From positions 1-7,977 of the forward strand of contig JAUIKZ010000049.1 in the NCBI GenBank assembly GCA_030433125.1: a DNA stretch of 7,977 nucleotides. The letters are read 5' to 3'. Source of the stretch: Alphaproteobacteria bacterium. GTDB taxonomy: Bacteria; Pseudomonadota; Alphaproteobacteria; UBA6184. The translations under genes and the position numbers were made by a program. Positions 1 through 6,531 of the stretch are shown one piece after another. Numbering within the stretch: position 1 is the stretch's first letter; each line of letters begins with the position of its first letter. The notes beneath the pieces were generated by a model. It ran no database searches, was not told where the DNA came from, and was given only the letters and a program-made list of their open reading frames with translations.

Positions 1-266
1 GCATCAACATCCACATCGCCCTCATCCTCTTCAACAAGAACAGCGATCGGCGTATTCACGGCAACACCTTCTGTACCACCAGGGATCAGAACTTTAACAA
101 TTGTACCTTCATCAACGGCTTCAACCTCCATCGTGGCCTTATCCGTTTCAATTTCAGCGATCACATCACCCGGCACAACGGCATCGCCTTCCGCTTTCAA
201 CCATTTCACCAGGTTTCCTTCTGTCATAGTTGGGGAAAGAGCTGGCATTAACACGTTAATAGGCAT
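1..266 (-). CDS. Dihydrolipoamide acetyltransferase (E2) of pyruvate dehydrogenase, N-terminal lipoyl domain, partial
   Basis: This is the start of the E2 core enzyme of the pyruvate dehydrogenase complex, which carries acetyl groups on a lipoyl arm from E1 and passes them to CoA in the cytoplasm. I translated it directly: the ATG is at 266-264 and 88 codons are visible before the left edge cuts the gene. The product opens with MPINVLMPALSPTMTEGN, the classic biotinyl/lipoyl-domain beginning. It contains the ETDKAT turn, with the lipoylated lysine at residue 43, and ends in an acidic stretch typical of the linker after a lipoyl domain. An AAAGGAAT ribosome binding site lies just upstream, inside the 12-base gap after pdhB. 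Position third in a pdhA-pdhB-E2 operon argues for the pyruvate rather than the 2-oxoglutarate enzyme. The catalytic domain is outside the window. The usual symbol would be pdhC or aceF. Confidence 0.93.
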   Translation of the reverse strand, partial: MPINVLMPALSPTMTEGNLVKWLKAEGDAVVPGDVIAEIETDKATMEVEAVDEGTIVKVLIPGGTEGVAVNTPIAVLVEEDEGDVDVD

Positions 267-278
267 GGTATATTCCTT

Positions 279-1259
279 TTACTTATAGCAAACGGCTTTG
301 GCCGCTTTATAAACTTTTTCAGCTGAAGGGAGGTATAAAGTCTCCAAGTTGGCGGCGTAAGGCATGGGCACATCTTCACCCGTTACCCGTGTCACTGGCG
401 CATCGAGAAAATCAAACGCTTTCTCATTTACTTGGGCAGCAATTTCGGCCCCAATACCTGCAAACGGCCAGCCTTCTTCTACGCTTACAATGCGGTTGGT
501 TTTCCGCACAGAGGCCAAAACAGTATCTGCATCAAAGGGGCGCAAACTACGCAGGTTAATAACCTCGGCTTCAATCCCCTCTTTGGCGAGCATCTCAGCC
601 GCCTCAAGAGCATGCCGCACACAGATGGAAAAGGCTGTGATGGTTACGTCTTTTCCTTCGCGCTCAATGTGGGCTTTCCCAATGGGTAACACAAAATCCT
701 TATCGTCTGGCAGCTCAAAACTGGCGCCATACATAATTTCATTTTCTAAAAACACAACGGGATTTGGGTCACGGATGGCTGCTTTCAACAAGCCCTTCGC
801 GTCTGCTGCAGAGTAAGGCGCCACCACCTTTAAACCCGGGCAATGAGCATACCATGACGCATAACATTGCGAGTGCTGGGCGGCCACACGCGCGGCCGCA
901 CCATTCGGGCCACGAAACACCATGGGGCACCCCATTTGCCCTCCCGCCATGTAAAGGGTTTTTGCAGCGGAGTTTACAATTTGGTCAATAGCCTGCATCG
1001 AGAAGTTAAAGGTCATAAACTCTACAATGGGTTTGAGGCCATTAAAAGCCGCCCCCACACCAAGGCCGGCAAAACCCATTTCAGTGATGGGAGTGTCGAT
1101 CACGCGTTCGGCGCCAAATTCGTCTAACAACCCTTGGGACACTTTATAGGCACCGTTATATTCAGCCACTTCTTCACCCAGCAAAATAACATTTTGATCG
1201 CGGTGCATTTCTTCCAACATGGCCTCTCGCAGGGCCTCTCGTACTGTTAGCGTTTTCAT
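279..1259 (-). CDS. pdhB: Pyruvate dehydrogenase E1 component, beta subunit
   Basis: This is the E1 beta subunit (326 residues). With E1 alpha it forms the ThDP-dependent heterotetramer that decarboxylates pyruvate and reductively acetylates the lipoyl group of E2. The family signature is clear: transketolase pyrimidine-binding domain at about residues 4-180, with the LLGEEVAEYNGAYKVS segment near 26-41, the ITEMGFAG motif whose Glu60 is the conserved residue contacting the ThDP aminopyrimidine, and AAQHSQ with His129. The transketolase C-terminal domain covers about 195-315. Many alphaproteobacterial PdhB proteins carry an extra N-terminal lipoyl domain; this one does not and has the plain length. 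The ATG overlaps the pdhA stop codon (ATGA), and an AGGAGG lies 7 bases before it inside the end of pdhA, which suggests translational coupling and fixes the start. E2 follows after 12 bases. Confidence 0.96.
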   Translation of the reverse strand: MKTLTVREALREAMLEEMHRDQNVILLGEEVAEYNGAYKVSQGLLDEFGAERVIDTPITEMGFAGLGVGAAFNGLKPIVEFMTFNFSMQAIDQIVNSAAKTLYMAGGQMGCPMVFRGPNGAAARVAAQHSQCYASWYAHCPGLKVVAPYSAADAKGLLKAAIRDPNPVVFLENEIMYGASFELPDDKDFVLPIGKAHIEREGKDVTITAFSICVRHALEAAEMLAKEGIEAEVINLRSLRPFDADTVLASVRKTNRIVSVEEGWPFAGIGAEIAAQVNEKAFDFLDAPVTRVTGEDVPMPYAANLETLYLPSAEKVYKAAKAVCYK

Positions 1260-2251
1260 TGCGCGCCCTCCTCAACATAAACATCGGTGTAAAGCTCGCT
1301 GGCATCTGGCTCGGGAGAGCTTTGGGCGAACTCTATGGTTTCTTTGATCTCTTGCTTTACAAAATCTTCCGCGGGTTTAAAGTCATCCTCGGTAAAATTA
1401 TACTCATTCATTAGCGCACCTTTGAATTTAAGAATGGGGTCACGATTGGTTTTATAATCATCTACCTCTTCTTTGGTGCGATATTTCGCGGGGTCCGACA
1501 TGGAGTGCCCACGATAACGGTAGGTTTCCACCTCCAAAATCATAGGGGCTTGGTTGGCACGCACATAGTCTAAGGCCTCGGCCGCTGCCTCACGCACGGC
1601 GAGCACATCCATACCGTTCACAAGCTTTCCAGGGATACCAAACCCTTCACCTCTCATATAAAAATTTTCCGTGCAAGAGTGGCGGTTAACAGCGGTCCCC
1701 ATAGAATAACCATTGTTTTCAATGATGTATAGCACCGGCAGCCCCCAAAGTTTTGCCATGTTAAATGATTCATATACTTGGCCTTGGTTGGCAGCGCCAT
1801 CACCAAAATAGGTTAAGCAAACACCATTATCTTTCTTATATTTGTGCGCCAACGCCATGCCTGTACCAATAGGCACCTGTGCCCCCACAATACCATGGCC
1901 ACCATAAAAGTTTTTCTCGCGGCTAAACATGTGCATAGAGCCGCCTTTTCCTTTGGAGTAGCCCCCAATACGGCCAGTGAGCTCCGCCATAACCCCTCGC
2001 GGGTCCATACCACAGGCCAACATATGGGCGTGGTCACGGTAGGCTGTAATCACGGTGTCTTGCGACTCTTGCACCGCTTGAATGCCGGTTACCACGGCCT
2101 CTTGCCCAATGTATAAGTGACAAAACCCACCAATAAGCCCCATACCATAAAGTTGCGAGGCCCGCTCTTCGAACCGCCGCATTAGTAGCATGTCTTGATA
2201 AAGCTTTAAAAGGTCAGCTTTCTCAAATGAAAGTGTTGCACTTTTTTGCAT
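1256..2251 (-). CDS. pdhA: Pyruvate dehydrogenase E1 component, alpha subunit
   Basis: This is the E1 alpha subunit (331 residues from the start chosen), which binds the diphosphate end of ThDP and forms the active site with PdhB. Visible motifs, numbered from this start: RRFEERASQLYGMG near 25-38; GGFCHLYIGQEA at 41-52; the ThDP/Mg motif beginning GDG at 150-152 and ending NN at 179-180; and the YRYRGHSMSDPAKYRT loop around 244-259, which matches the regulatory loop of E1 alpha. The frame stays open upstream to a GTG at 2358-2356 region (first base 2356) and an ATG at 2350, which would add 35 or 33 residues. I prefer the ATG at 2251 because the usual family homology starts a few residues later, a GGAG lies 11 bases upstream, and a promoter-like sequence falls inside the upstream part. 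The stop overlaps pdhB by 4 bases. It is first in the pdhA-pdhB-E2 operon. Confidence 0.93.
   Translation of the reverse strand: MQKSATLSFEKADLLKLYQDMLLMRRFEERASQLYGMGLIGGFCHLYIGQEAVVTGIQAVQESQDTVITAYRDHAHMLACGMDPRGVMAELTGRIGGYSKGKGGSMHMFSREKNFYGGHGIVGAQVPIGTGMALAHKYKKDNGVCLTYFGDGAANQGQVYESFNMAKLWGLPVLYIIENNGYSMGTAVNRHSCTENFYMRGEGFGIPGKLVNGMDVLAVREAAAEALDYVRANQAPMILEVETYRYRGHSMSDPAKYRTKEEVDDYKTNRDPILKFKGALMNEYNFTEDDFKPAEDFVKQEIKETIEFAQSSPEPDASELYTDVYVEEGAQ
1267..1272 (-). promoter_or_regulatory. Strong Shine-Dalgarno of pdhB
   Basis: On the minus strand this reads AGGAGG and lies 7 bases before the pdhB ATG, inside the last codons of pdhA. It confirms the pdhB start and supports coupled translation of equal amounts of E1 alpha and E1 beta. 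Confidence 0.85.
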
Positions 2252-2279
2252 TACGCTATTTGCTCCATATCTGTAACTA

Positions 2280-2307
2280 CTTATATACGAATTTGAAATT
2301 CTTTCAA
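2280..2307 (-). promoter_or_regulatory. Candidate sigma70-type promoter of the pdh operon with palindromic spacer
   Basis: On the minus strand TTGAAA (2307-2302) is followed after 16 bases by TATAAG (2285-2280), close to the -35 and -10 consensus. Transcription would begin near 2273, about 20 bases before the chosen pdhA ATG. The GGAG at 2266-2263 would then serve as ribosome binding site in a short leader. The spacer contains the perfect inverted repeat GAATTTGAAATTC (2289-2301), a possible operator. This is pattern matching only. Confidence 0.45.
2289..2301. repeat. Perfect 13-base inverted repeat in the pdh promoter spacer
   Basis: GAATTT-G-AAATTC is two 6-base arms around one central base. 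It sits wholly between the candidate -35 and -10 boxes, where a bound repressor or activator would act. AT-rich sequence makes such palindromes fairly easy to find by chance, so the regulatory reading is tentative. Confidence 0.4.
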
Positions 2308-2400
2308 CCTTGGGAATCAAAGCCAGCGCCACAACTTGGCGTTCAATCATGAGCACATTAAAACGAAACGCGTCTCATTAACTTCATTTTAATTACCACA

Positions 2401-2409
2401 TGTTATCTT
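2401..2409 (+). promoter_or_regulatory. Candidate extended -10 promoter for the 2433 gene
   Basis: TGTTATCTT fits an extended -10 element (TG-n-TATnnT) in the divergent intergenic region. No good -35 box is visible at the right distance. Transcription would start near 2416, just before the AAAGAAG at 2419-2425, which is the likely ribosome binding site for the ATG at 2433. The very short leader is a reason for caution. Confidence 0.25.
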
Positions 2410-2432
2410 AAAAATAGCAAAGAAGTATTTAT

Positions 2433-3059
2433 ATGATTAACATGTTTAGCAAATTGTTTTTAGCAGCATTGATGTTTTTCGCGGGAAGTTTTAATGCCTC
2501 CGAAGCAACATCTAAAAAAAGGGTGCGCCCTCCCCTAAAACGTGCTTATGGAATGCATGATAAGCACCTTGTGCCTGTATACCTCTCCCGTTCAGAGCCA
2601 TTAACATTAAGTGAGAAAAAAACGGTTGCAAGCGTATATAAAGTGTTGCCCCCTTTATATAAAGTAGAAGCCATTGAAAATTATCTGGGTAAAGGAAAGA
2701 AGCTGACCGCTAAAAATGTTGTGCGAATGGCGCAAGCTTTAGACCCCAGTATTAAAGATGAAATGGCGCTAGTTAAAACAAAAGAGCAAGAGCTTCAATG
2801 GCTGAGTATATGTATGCTGGTGTCTGAACACTTAGACGAGATATATGAAAGATCTGGAAAGGCGCCGAGCTCACATATCCAAAAATTTATAGACGGCACT
2901 AAAGTTGTAGCCGACAAACATTTAGAGAAACTCGTAGCTGCGGTTGAAAATAAGGAGCTTTCAAATATTAGGTCGGCCCCTCAAAAACCCCTTGTACGCA
3001 AGCCCTCCATCAGCACCGCCAGCGACGCCTCAAGCGTGAGCGCAGACTGGTTGGAGTAA
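2433..3059 (+). CDS. Predicted exported protein of unknown function
   Basis: I do not recognise this 208-residue protein. It has a clear signal peptide: a lysine at position 7, a hydrophobic core at about 8-18 and a likely signal peptidase I site after SFNA (residue 22) or SEA (residue 25). It is therefore probably released to the periplasm or beyond; there is no lipobox cysteine. The mature part starts with a very basic stretch (KKRVRPPLKR, about 28-37), continues as a charged, probably all-helical region at about 55-175, and ends in a Ser/Ala/Thr-rich tail (about 190-205) that looks disordered. It has one cysteine and no further membrane segment. The start ATG has an AAAGAAG 7 bases upstream; an in-frame ATG at 2442 is an alternative that keeps the signal peptide. 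The gene is divergent from pdhA and followed in the same direction by another exported protein after 120 bases. The codon pattern and signal peptide make it a credible gene. Confidence 0.75.
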   Translation: MINMFSKLFLAALMFFAGSFNASEATSKKRVRPPLKRAYGMHDKHLVPVYLSRSEPLTLSEKKTVASVYKVLPPLYKVEAIENYLGKGKKLTAKNVVRMAQALDPSIKDEMALVKTKEQELQWLSICMLVSEHLDEIYERSGKAPSSHIQKFIDGTKVVADKHLEKLVAAVENKELSNIRSAPQKPLVRKPSISTASDASSVSADWLE

Positions 3060-3129
3060 AGTCTTTATCTCCAAATAGCTAGCTTGCCTTTAGACACGTG
3101 TAAGCCACCCAATTATCCAACGTTGTTGC

Positions 3130-3164
3130 GTTAAATGTAGAAATACCTTATTTTTGCATTTAAC
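3130..3164. repeat. Inverted repeat just upstream of the DUF2608-like gene
   Basis: GTTAAATG (3130-3137) and CATTTAAC (3157-3164) are perfect 8-base complements separated by 19 bases. The second arm ends 3 bases before the AAGAAGGA ribosome binding site of the gene at 3180. It could form a leader hairpin or be an operator. There is no GC-rich stem with a T-run, so it is not a good terminator for the preceding gene. Confidence 0.4.
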
Positions 3165-3179
3165 AAAGAAGGATAAAAA

Positions 3180-3980
3180 ATGAGAATAATAACAATCCCG
3201 ATTTTAACTGTGCTAAGTGGTTTGATGGCGGCTGAAGCAGGCTATCCCACCGCAAGCAACGCGGAAGAGCTAACTAAAGTAGTGGCAGAATACACAGAGC
3301 CCCACAACAAAACCCTTGTGGCCATGGATATTGACCTAACCATAACGCAGCCTGATCACCCTGCTTTGTACCTTCGCAATGTGGGTGCCCATAAAGATAA
3401 ATACAAAGAAATAATAGCTGAATTCACTGCTACTCAAGTGGATGATCTTATCGCCAAAGCCGCTATTTCAGCACCCCAAATTTTGGTGGATGAGAGCATG
3501 GCTGAGTTTATCCGCAAAATGCAACGTGAGGCTGAAAAGGTTGTAGGTGTGACCGCCATATCCACACGGGTCAAACCAGCGGGCTATAGTGATTTAGCGG
3601 CATGGCGCAGGCAAGTTTTGTATGAACTTGATGTTGATTTTCAGGAGCCCTTTAATAGAGGACGCACTAACTTAGAAATTATCCCTGCAGCGAAAGACCA
3701 CCCCCCTTTTTATGAATATGGCATTGTGTATGCAAACAGCGAAAACAAAGGTCGGGCCCTTATGTCATTTTTGAAGATCACCCCCTACATGCCGGATACC
3801 ATTGTGCTAATTGACGACATGAAAGCTAATATTGAAAGCACTGAAGCCTACTTTAAAGAGGCTCACCCAGATATTAAATTTGTGGGGATTTTGTTCAGCG
3901 GAGCCTTGAAGTTTAAAAAAGATATTAGCGCGGAAGACTTTACCGCCTATTGGTCCAAGCTAAAAAGCGCTGTTAAATAG
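3180..3980 (+). CDS. Exported HAD-like protein, DUF2608-type
   Basis: This 266-residue protein has an N-terminal signal peptide (hydrophobic to about residue 18, probable cleavage after AEA at 18-20) and a haloacid-dehalogenase-like core. HAD motif I is the strand LVAM followed by DIDLT (Asp50, Asp52, Thr54), motif II is probably VGVTAIS with Thr125, motif III is probably Lys190 in ENKGRAL, and motif IV is VLIDD with Asp212 and Asp213. The layout, including the stretch NKGRALMSFL...PDTIVLIDDMKANIEST, resembles DUF2608 proteins, exported HAD relatives that I recall mainly from host-associated bacteria. All acid catalytic residues appear present, so a phosphatase is possible, but the substrate is unknown. 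A good AAGAAGGA ribosome binding site lies 6 bases before the ATG. It may be co-transcribed with the upstream exported protein. Its last 21 bases overlap the end of the convergent gspF-like gene. Confidence 0.8.
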   Translation: MRIITIPILTVLSGLMAAEAGYPTASNAEELTKVVAEYTEPHNKTLVAMDIDLTITQPDHPALYLRNVGAHKDKYKEIIAEFTATQVDDLIAKAAISAPQILVDESMAEFIRKMQREAEKVVGVTAISTRVKPAGYSDLAAWRRQVLYELDVDFQEPFNRGRTNLEIIPAAKDHPPFYEYGIVYANSENKGRALMSFLKITPYMPDTIVLIDDMKANIESTEAYFKEAHPDIKFVGILFSGALKFKKDISAEDFTAYWSKLKSAVK

Positions 3981-4904
3981 CTGGCTGTAAAGCGGCAACA
4001 TAAACCGGGCTAACACCCACATCACAAACACCCCCAAGCTAAGTATAAGCGCGGGGGTTACAAACTTAAGGGTGGCTTGCTGCTTGTGCTGTTGCTGCAA
4101 CTGGTGTTGCTGGCAGAGCAGCGCTACCGTTTTATGCACTTGATGACTTTCCTCCGCGGCTTCAATCAGCGCCAGCGTTTGAGCATCAAACCTCGCCTCC
4201 TTAAAAAAATGCCGCAAGCTTTCTTCGGGCGCCATTTTTAAATGGGGAACCACAACACGAAGAGCGCTACTAACATTGAACCCATTTTGCAAAAGGTAAT
4301 TGAGACCCATGAGCATGTTTATTTTGGCGCGCAATGTGTTGGGCCACAACCACTTTAAACTCAATCCCCCTATAGCAATAACAACAAATGGCAGCACCGC
4401 CATTAATAGGGGCCACACCCTAAAAAGTTGCGACATAAACAAAATACCGTCATGTTGCTGATTATGCATTTGCTTCAGCGCCCCACTAAACTGCGGCACA
4501 AAGCTATAAAAAAACCCCCACACCATGCTCCAAAAAACCACAAACAAAAGTACCGGGTAAGCTAGCTCAAGCGCCATACTTTTTTGATAGCCCTGGCGCC
4601 ACTTTAGGTAGTTGGTGGTGTCTTGCACGGCGCCCAAAAGATTGTTACTTTCCTCCCCGGCTCGAATAAGCTGGGCGGCCACAGGTAGATGCTTTAAGTG
4701 CGGGGCCATAACGTCATGAAAGGCCTGCCCGTTTTTCAAGGCGGGAAGCAGTTTGGCGGCCAGCTTACCAGCAGCCCCTTTTGAGCTGAGCGCAATTTGT
4801 TGCACCGCCCCCACGATATGCGGCGCCACTTGCAAATAAACACTGAGCAGACTAAAAAAATGCGTTAGGGTCGATACACGGTTAACCAACATGTGTTTGC
4901 TCAT
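3960..4904 (-). CDS. GspF/PilC-type inner-membrane platform protein, short form
   Basis: This is the polytopic platform protein of a type II secretion, type IV pilus or competence-pseudopilus machine; it sits in the inner membrane above the GspE/PilB ATPase and helps assemble pilin subunits. Two GspF repeats are visible. The first is residues about 13-135, with RAGEES at 81-86 and the membrane segment starting LAYPVLLFVVFW near 114. The second is about 195-310, with LLQNGFNVSSAL near 204-215, AAEES at 249-253 and the last membrane segment at about 283-304. Another membrane segment lies near 165-185. At 314 residues it is shorter than the usual roughly 400, lacking the N-terminal cytoplasmic region, and is nearer in size to ComGB. 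A Gln/His-rich patch (about 264-276) precedes the last membrane segment. The ATG overlaps the gspE-like gene by 23 bases, so the two are probably translated together; an ATG at 4892 is an alternative start. Confidence 0.88.
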   Translation of the reverse strand: MSKHMLVNRVSTLTHFFSLLSVYLQVAPHIVGAVQQIALSSKGAAGKLAAKLLPALKNGQAFHDVMAPHLKHLPVAAQLIRAGEESNNLLGAVQDTTNYLKWRQGYQKSMALELAYPVLLFVVFWSMVWGFFYSFVPQFSGALKQMHNQQHDGILFMSQLFRVWPLLMAVLPFVVIAIGGLSLKWLWPNTLRAKINMLMGLNYLLQNGFNVSSALRVVVPHLKMAPEESLRHFFKEARFDAQTLALIEAAEESHQVHKTVALLCQQHQLQQQHKQQATLKFVTPALILSLGVFVMWVLARFMLPLYSQLFNSAF

Positions 4905-6273
4905 CTATGCTGACATAGCCTTGTTCTTTGGCTGCCTTTTTAAGGGTGGCGATGGAGGATTCCTTTTCAATGAGCGTTGCTATAGCTTCATCAATCTGCA
5001 GCACCTCCCCCACCGCCTTGCGGGGGCGCCCCACCAAACGCTGGGACAAAATGAGTTTTAGCACATCCGCCACCAAACGAGGCGACACCCCAAAGTCGAT
5101 AAGGCGGCTGACAACCCCAAACACTGATCCGGCGTGGAGGGTCGTCAGCACCAAGTGGCCGGTTAAAGCGGCGCGCACCGCCATGTGCGCCGTTTGCGCA
5201 TCACGTATCTCCCCTATTAGTATAACGTCCGGGTCTTGCCGCAAAATGGACTTTATCCCTTCCTCATAGGTAAATCCAATATCTGGTTGCACGCTTGTTT
5301 GCCGCACATGAGGCATTTGGTATTCCACCGGGTCTTCCAGCGTCATAATGTTTTTGGTGGGTGCGTGCAGGTGGTGAATAATACTATAAAGGGTGGTGGT
5401 TTTGCCGGAGCCCGTGGGGCCGGTTAGCACAATCAGCCCTTGCGCACGTTGCTTGATTTTCTTTAGGGGCGTTAATATGTGATGGGGAAAACCAAGCGCC
5501 TCTAGCGTCACTAATTGATGTTGCTGATTCAGCACCCTTATCACCACCGACTCCCCCTGTTCGGTGGGGTGTAAACTCACGCGGCAGTCAACGTTATGTG
5601 GTAGCCCAGCGGGGGCAAAACTCCCCTGCTGCGGCAGGCGTTTTTGCGTAGTATCAAGGTCAGCCAGCGTTTTTATGGCCCTCACCAAATAAGGCCAAAG
5701 GTTTGCGGCAAAACGGGCAATTGTCCGCAGCTCCCCCTCGATGCGCAGACGCAACTCTATGAAATGTTGCTGAGGTTCAAAATGAATATCCGCCGCGCGA
5801 AAAAGAACTGCCTTTTCCCATATCCATTGCAGCACCGCCAAAACGGGGGAAGCTATTTTAGGCGCGCCCGTCAACCACTGCTGTGCCTGTTCAAGCAACT
5901 CTAGTAAGGGTGCCACCTTCAGGTTTTGCAAGAGCCAATCAATCTCTTGCTCTGGAAGGGGCGTAATGATAGGGGCATCTTCAAAATAATAGCGCGCAAT
6001 ATTAAAGATGCTCACCGTTTCTGTTTGATCCGTGGCAGCGTAAAGCTGGTTATGCGCCCTATAAAAAACAACCCGGTGCTGCTTTAGCGCTTGCTCGGGG
6101 CAGTTAGCCGGCGCAAGATTATGCTTTATGGCGAGCACATGGTGCCGCTGTGATTCTGGCAGTTTAGGAAGCGCTGCAGGCGCTTGCGCTGCCATAGCAT
6201 TACGCACATCCGACAACACGTGGGAAGGTGTGTGCTTTAAAATTAGTTGCTCATAATCGCCCAGGTTTTGCAT
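4882..6273 (-). CDS. GspE/PilB-type secretion or pilus assembly ATPase lacking the zinc tetracysteine segment
   Basis: This is the hexameric cytoplasmic ATPase that powers pilin or pseudopilin assembly by a type IV pilus, type II secretion or competence system. Numbered from the ATG at 6273 (463 residues): N-terminal region 1-140, then the DIHFEP segment at 162-167, LRIEGEL around 176-182, Walker A GPTGSGKT at 285-292, Asp box TLEDPVE at 311-317, Walker B DPDVILIGEIRD at 347-358 and His box TGHLVLTTLH at 371-380. All catalytic motifs are intact. In most relatives QRLV is followed by two CxxC pairs holding zinc; here QRLV (411-414) runs within about ten residues into GEVLQIDE, so that segment is missing. 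The frame is open back to a GTG at 6411, but the extra 46 residues look unlike the family and include a hairpin sequence. No start has a convincing ribosome binding site; the ATG at 6342 is another option. gspF follows with a 23-base overlap. Confidence 0.88.
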   Translation of the reverse strand: MQNLGDYEQLILKHTPSHVLSDVRNAMAAQAPAALPKLPESQRHHVLAIKHNLAPANCPEQALKQHRVVFYRAHNQLYAATDQTETVSIFNIARYYFEDAPIITPLPEQEIDWLLQNLKVAPLLELLEQAQQWLTGAPKIASPVLAVLQWIWEKAVLFRAADIHFEPQQHFIELRLRIEGELRTIARFAANLWPYLVRAIKTLADLDTTQKRLPQQGSFAPAGLPHNVDCRVSLHPTEQGESVVIRVLNQQHQLVTLEALGFPHHILTPLKKIKQRAQGLIVLTGPTGSGKTTTLYSIIHHLHAPTKNIMTLEDPVEYQMPHVRQTSVQPDIGFTYEEGIKSILRQDPDVILIGEIRDAQTAHMAVRAALTGHLVLTTLHAGSVFGVVSRLIDFGVSPRLVADVLKLILSQRLVGRPRKAVGEVLQIDEAIATLIEKESSIATLKKAAKEQGYVSIDEQTHVG

Positions 6274-6353
6274 ACCGTTATTTTTATCTGACCCATCATA
6301 ACGGAAAGCTATTAAGAATAGGTGTATGGGGAAGGCAAGCATCTGACACACAA

Positions 6354-6383
6354 ACCCTTTAGAAATGGACGCTTTTAAAGGGT
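6354..6383. repeat. Inverted repeat upstream of the gspE-like gene
   Basis: ACCCTTTAGAA (6354-6364) and TTTTAAAGGGT (6373-6383) form an 11-base stem with a single mismatch (G-U on the plus strand) around an 8-base loop. It lies 81 bases upstream of the preferred gspE start, in its likely leader or promoter region. No T-run follows on either strand, so it is unlikely to be an intrinsic terminator. It may be an operator or leader hairpin. Confidence 0.4.
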
Positions 6384-6531
6384 GAGAGCTTGCTGAAATA
6401 GCCACCGCCACATTTGTTATATTAATCGATCACATCTTTAAGCCTCACATTGTGCTTGCGAACAGATTTCCCTTGCAATGATGGCAGCTTTTTCTTACAA
6501 GTATGATAGAGAATAAAAGGATTATATTGAA

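Noticed and set aside
364..1127. Several plus-strand open frames opposite pdhB
   Set aside because: They overlap each other and a strongly conserved gene on the other strand, and their translations show no domain-like pattern.
1813..2116. Open frames on both strands inside pdhA
   Set aside because: They lie within the ThDP-enzyme coding region and have no recognisable product or ribosome binding site.
4928..5904. Plus-strand open frames opposite the gspE-like gene
   Set aside because: They are antisense shadows of a gene with clear Walker and His-box motifs; the translations look random.
6274..6531. Possible tRNA or structured RNA in the longest gap
   Set aside because: I could not fit a cloverleaf on either strand; only the hairpin at 6354-6383 and the likely promoter regions are visible.
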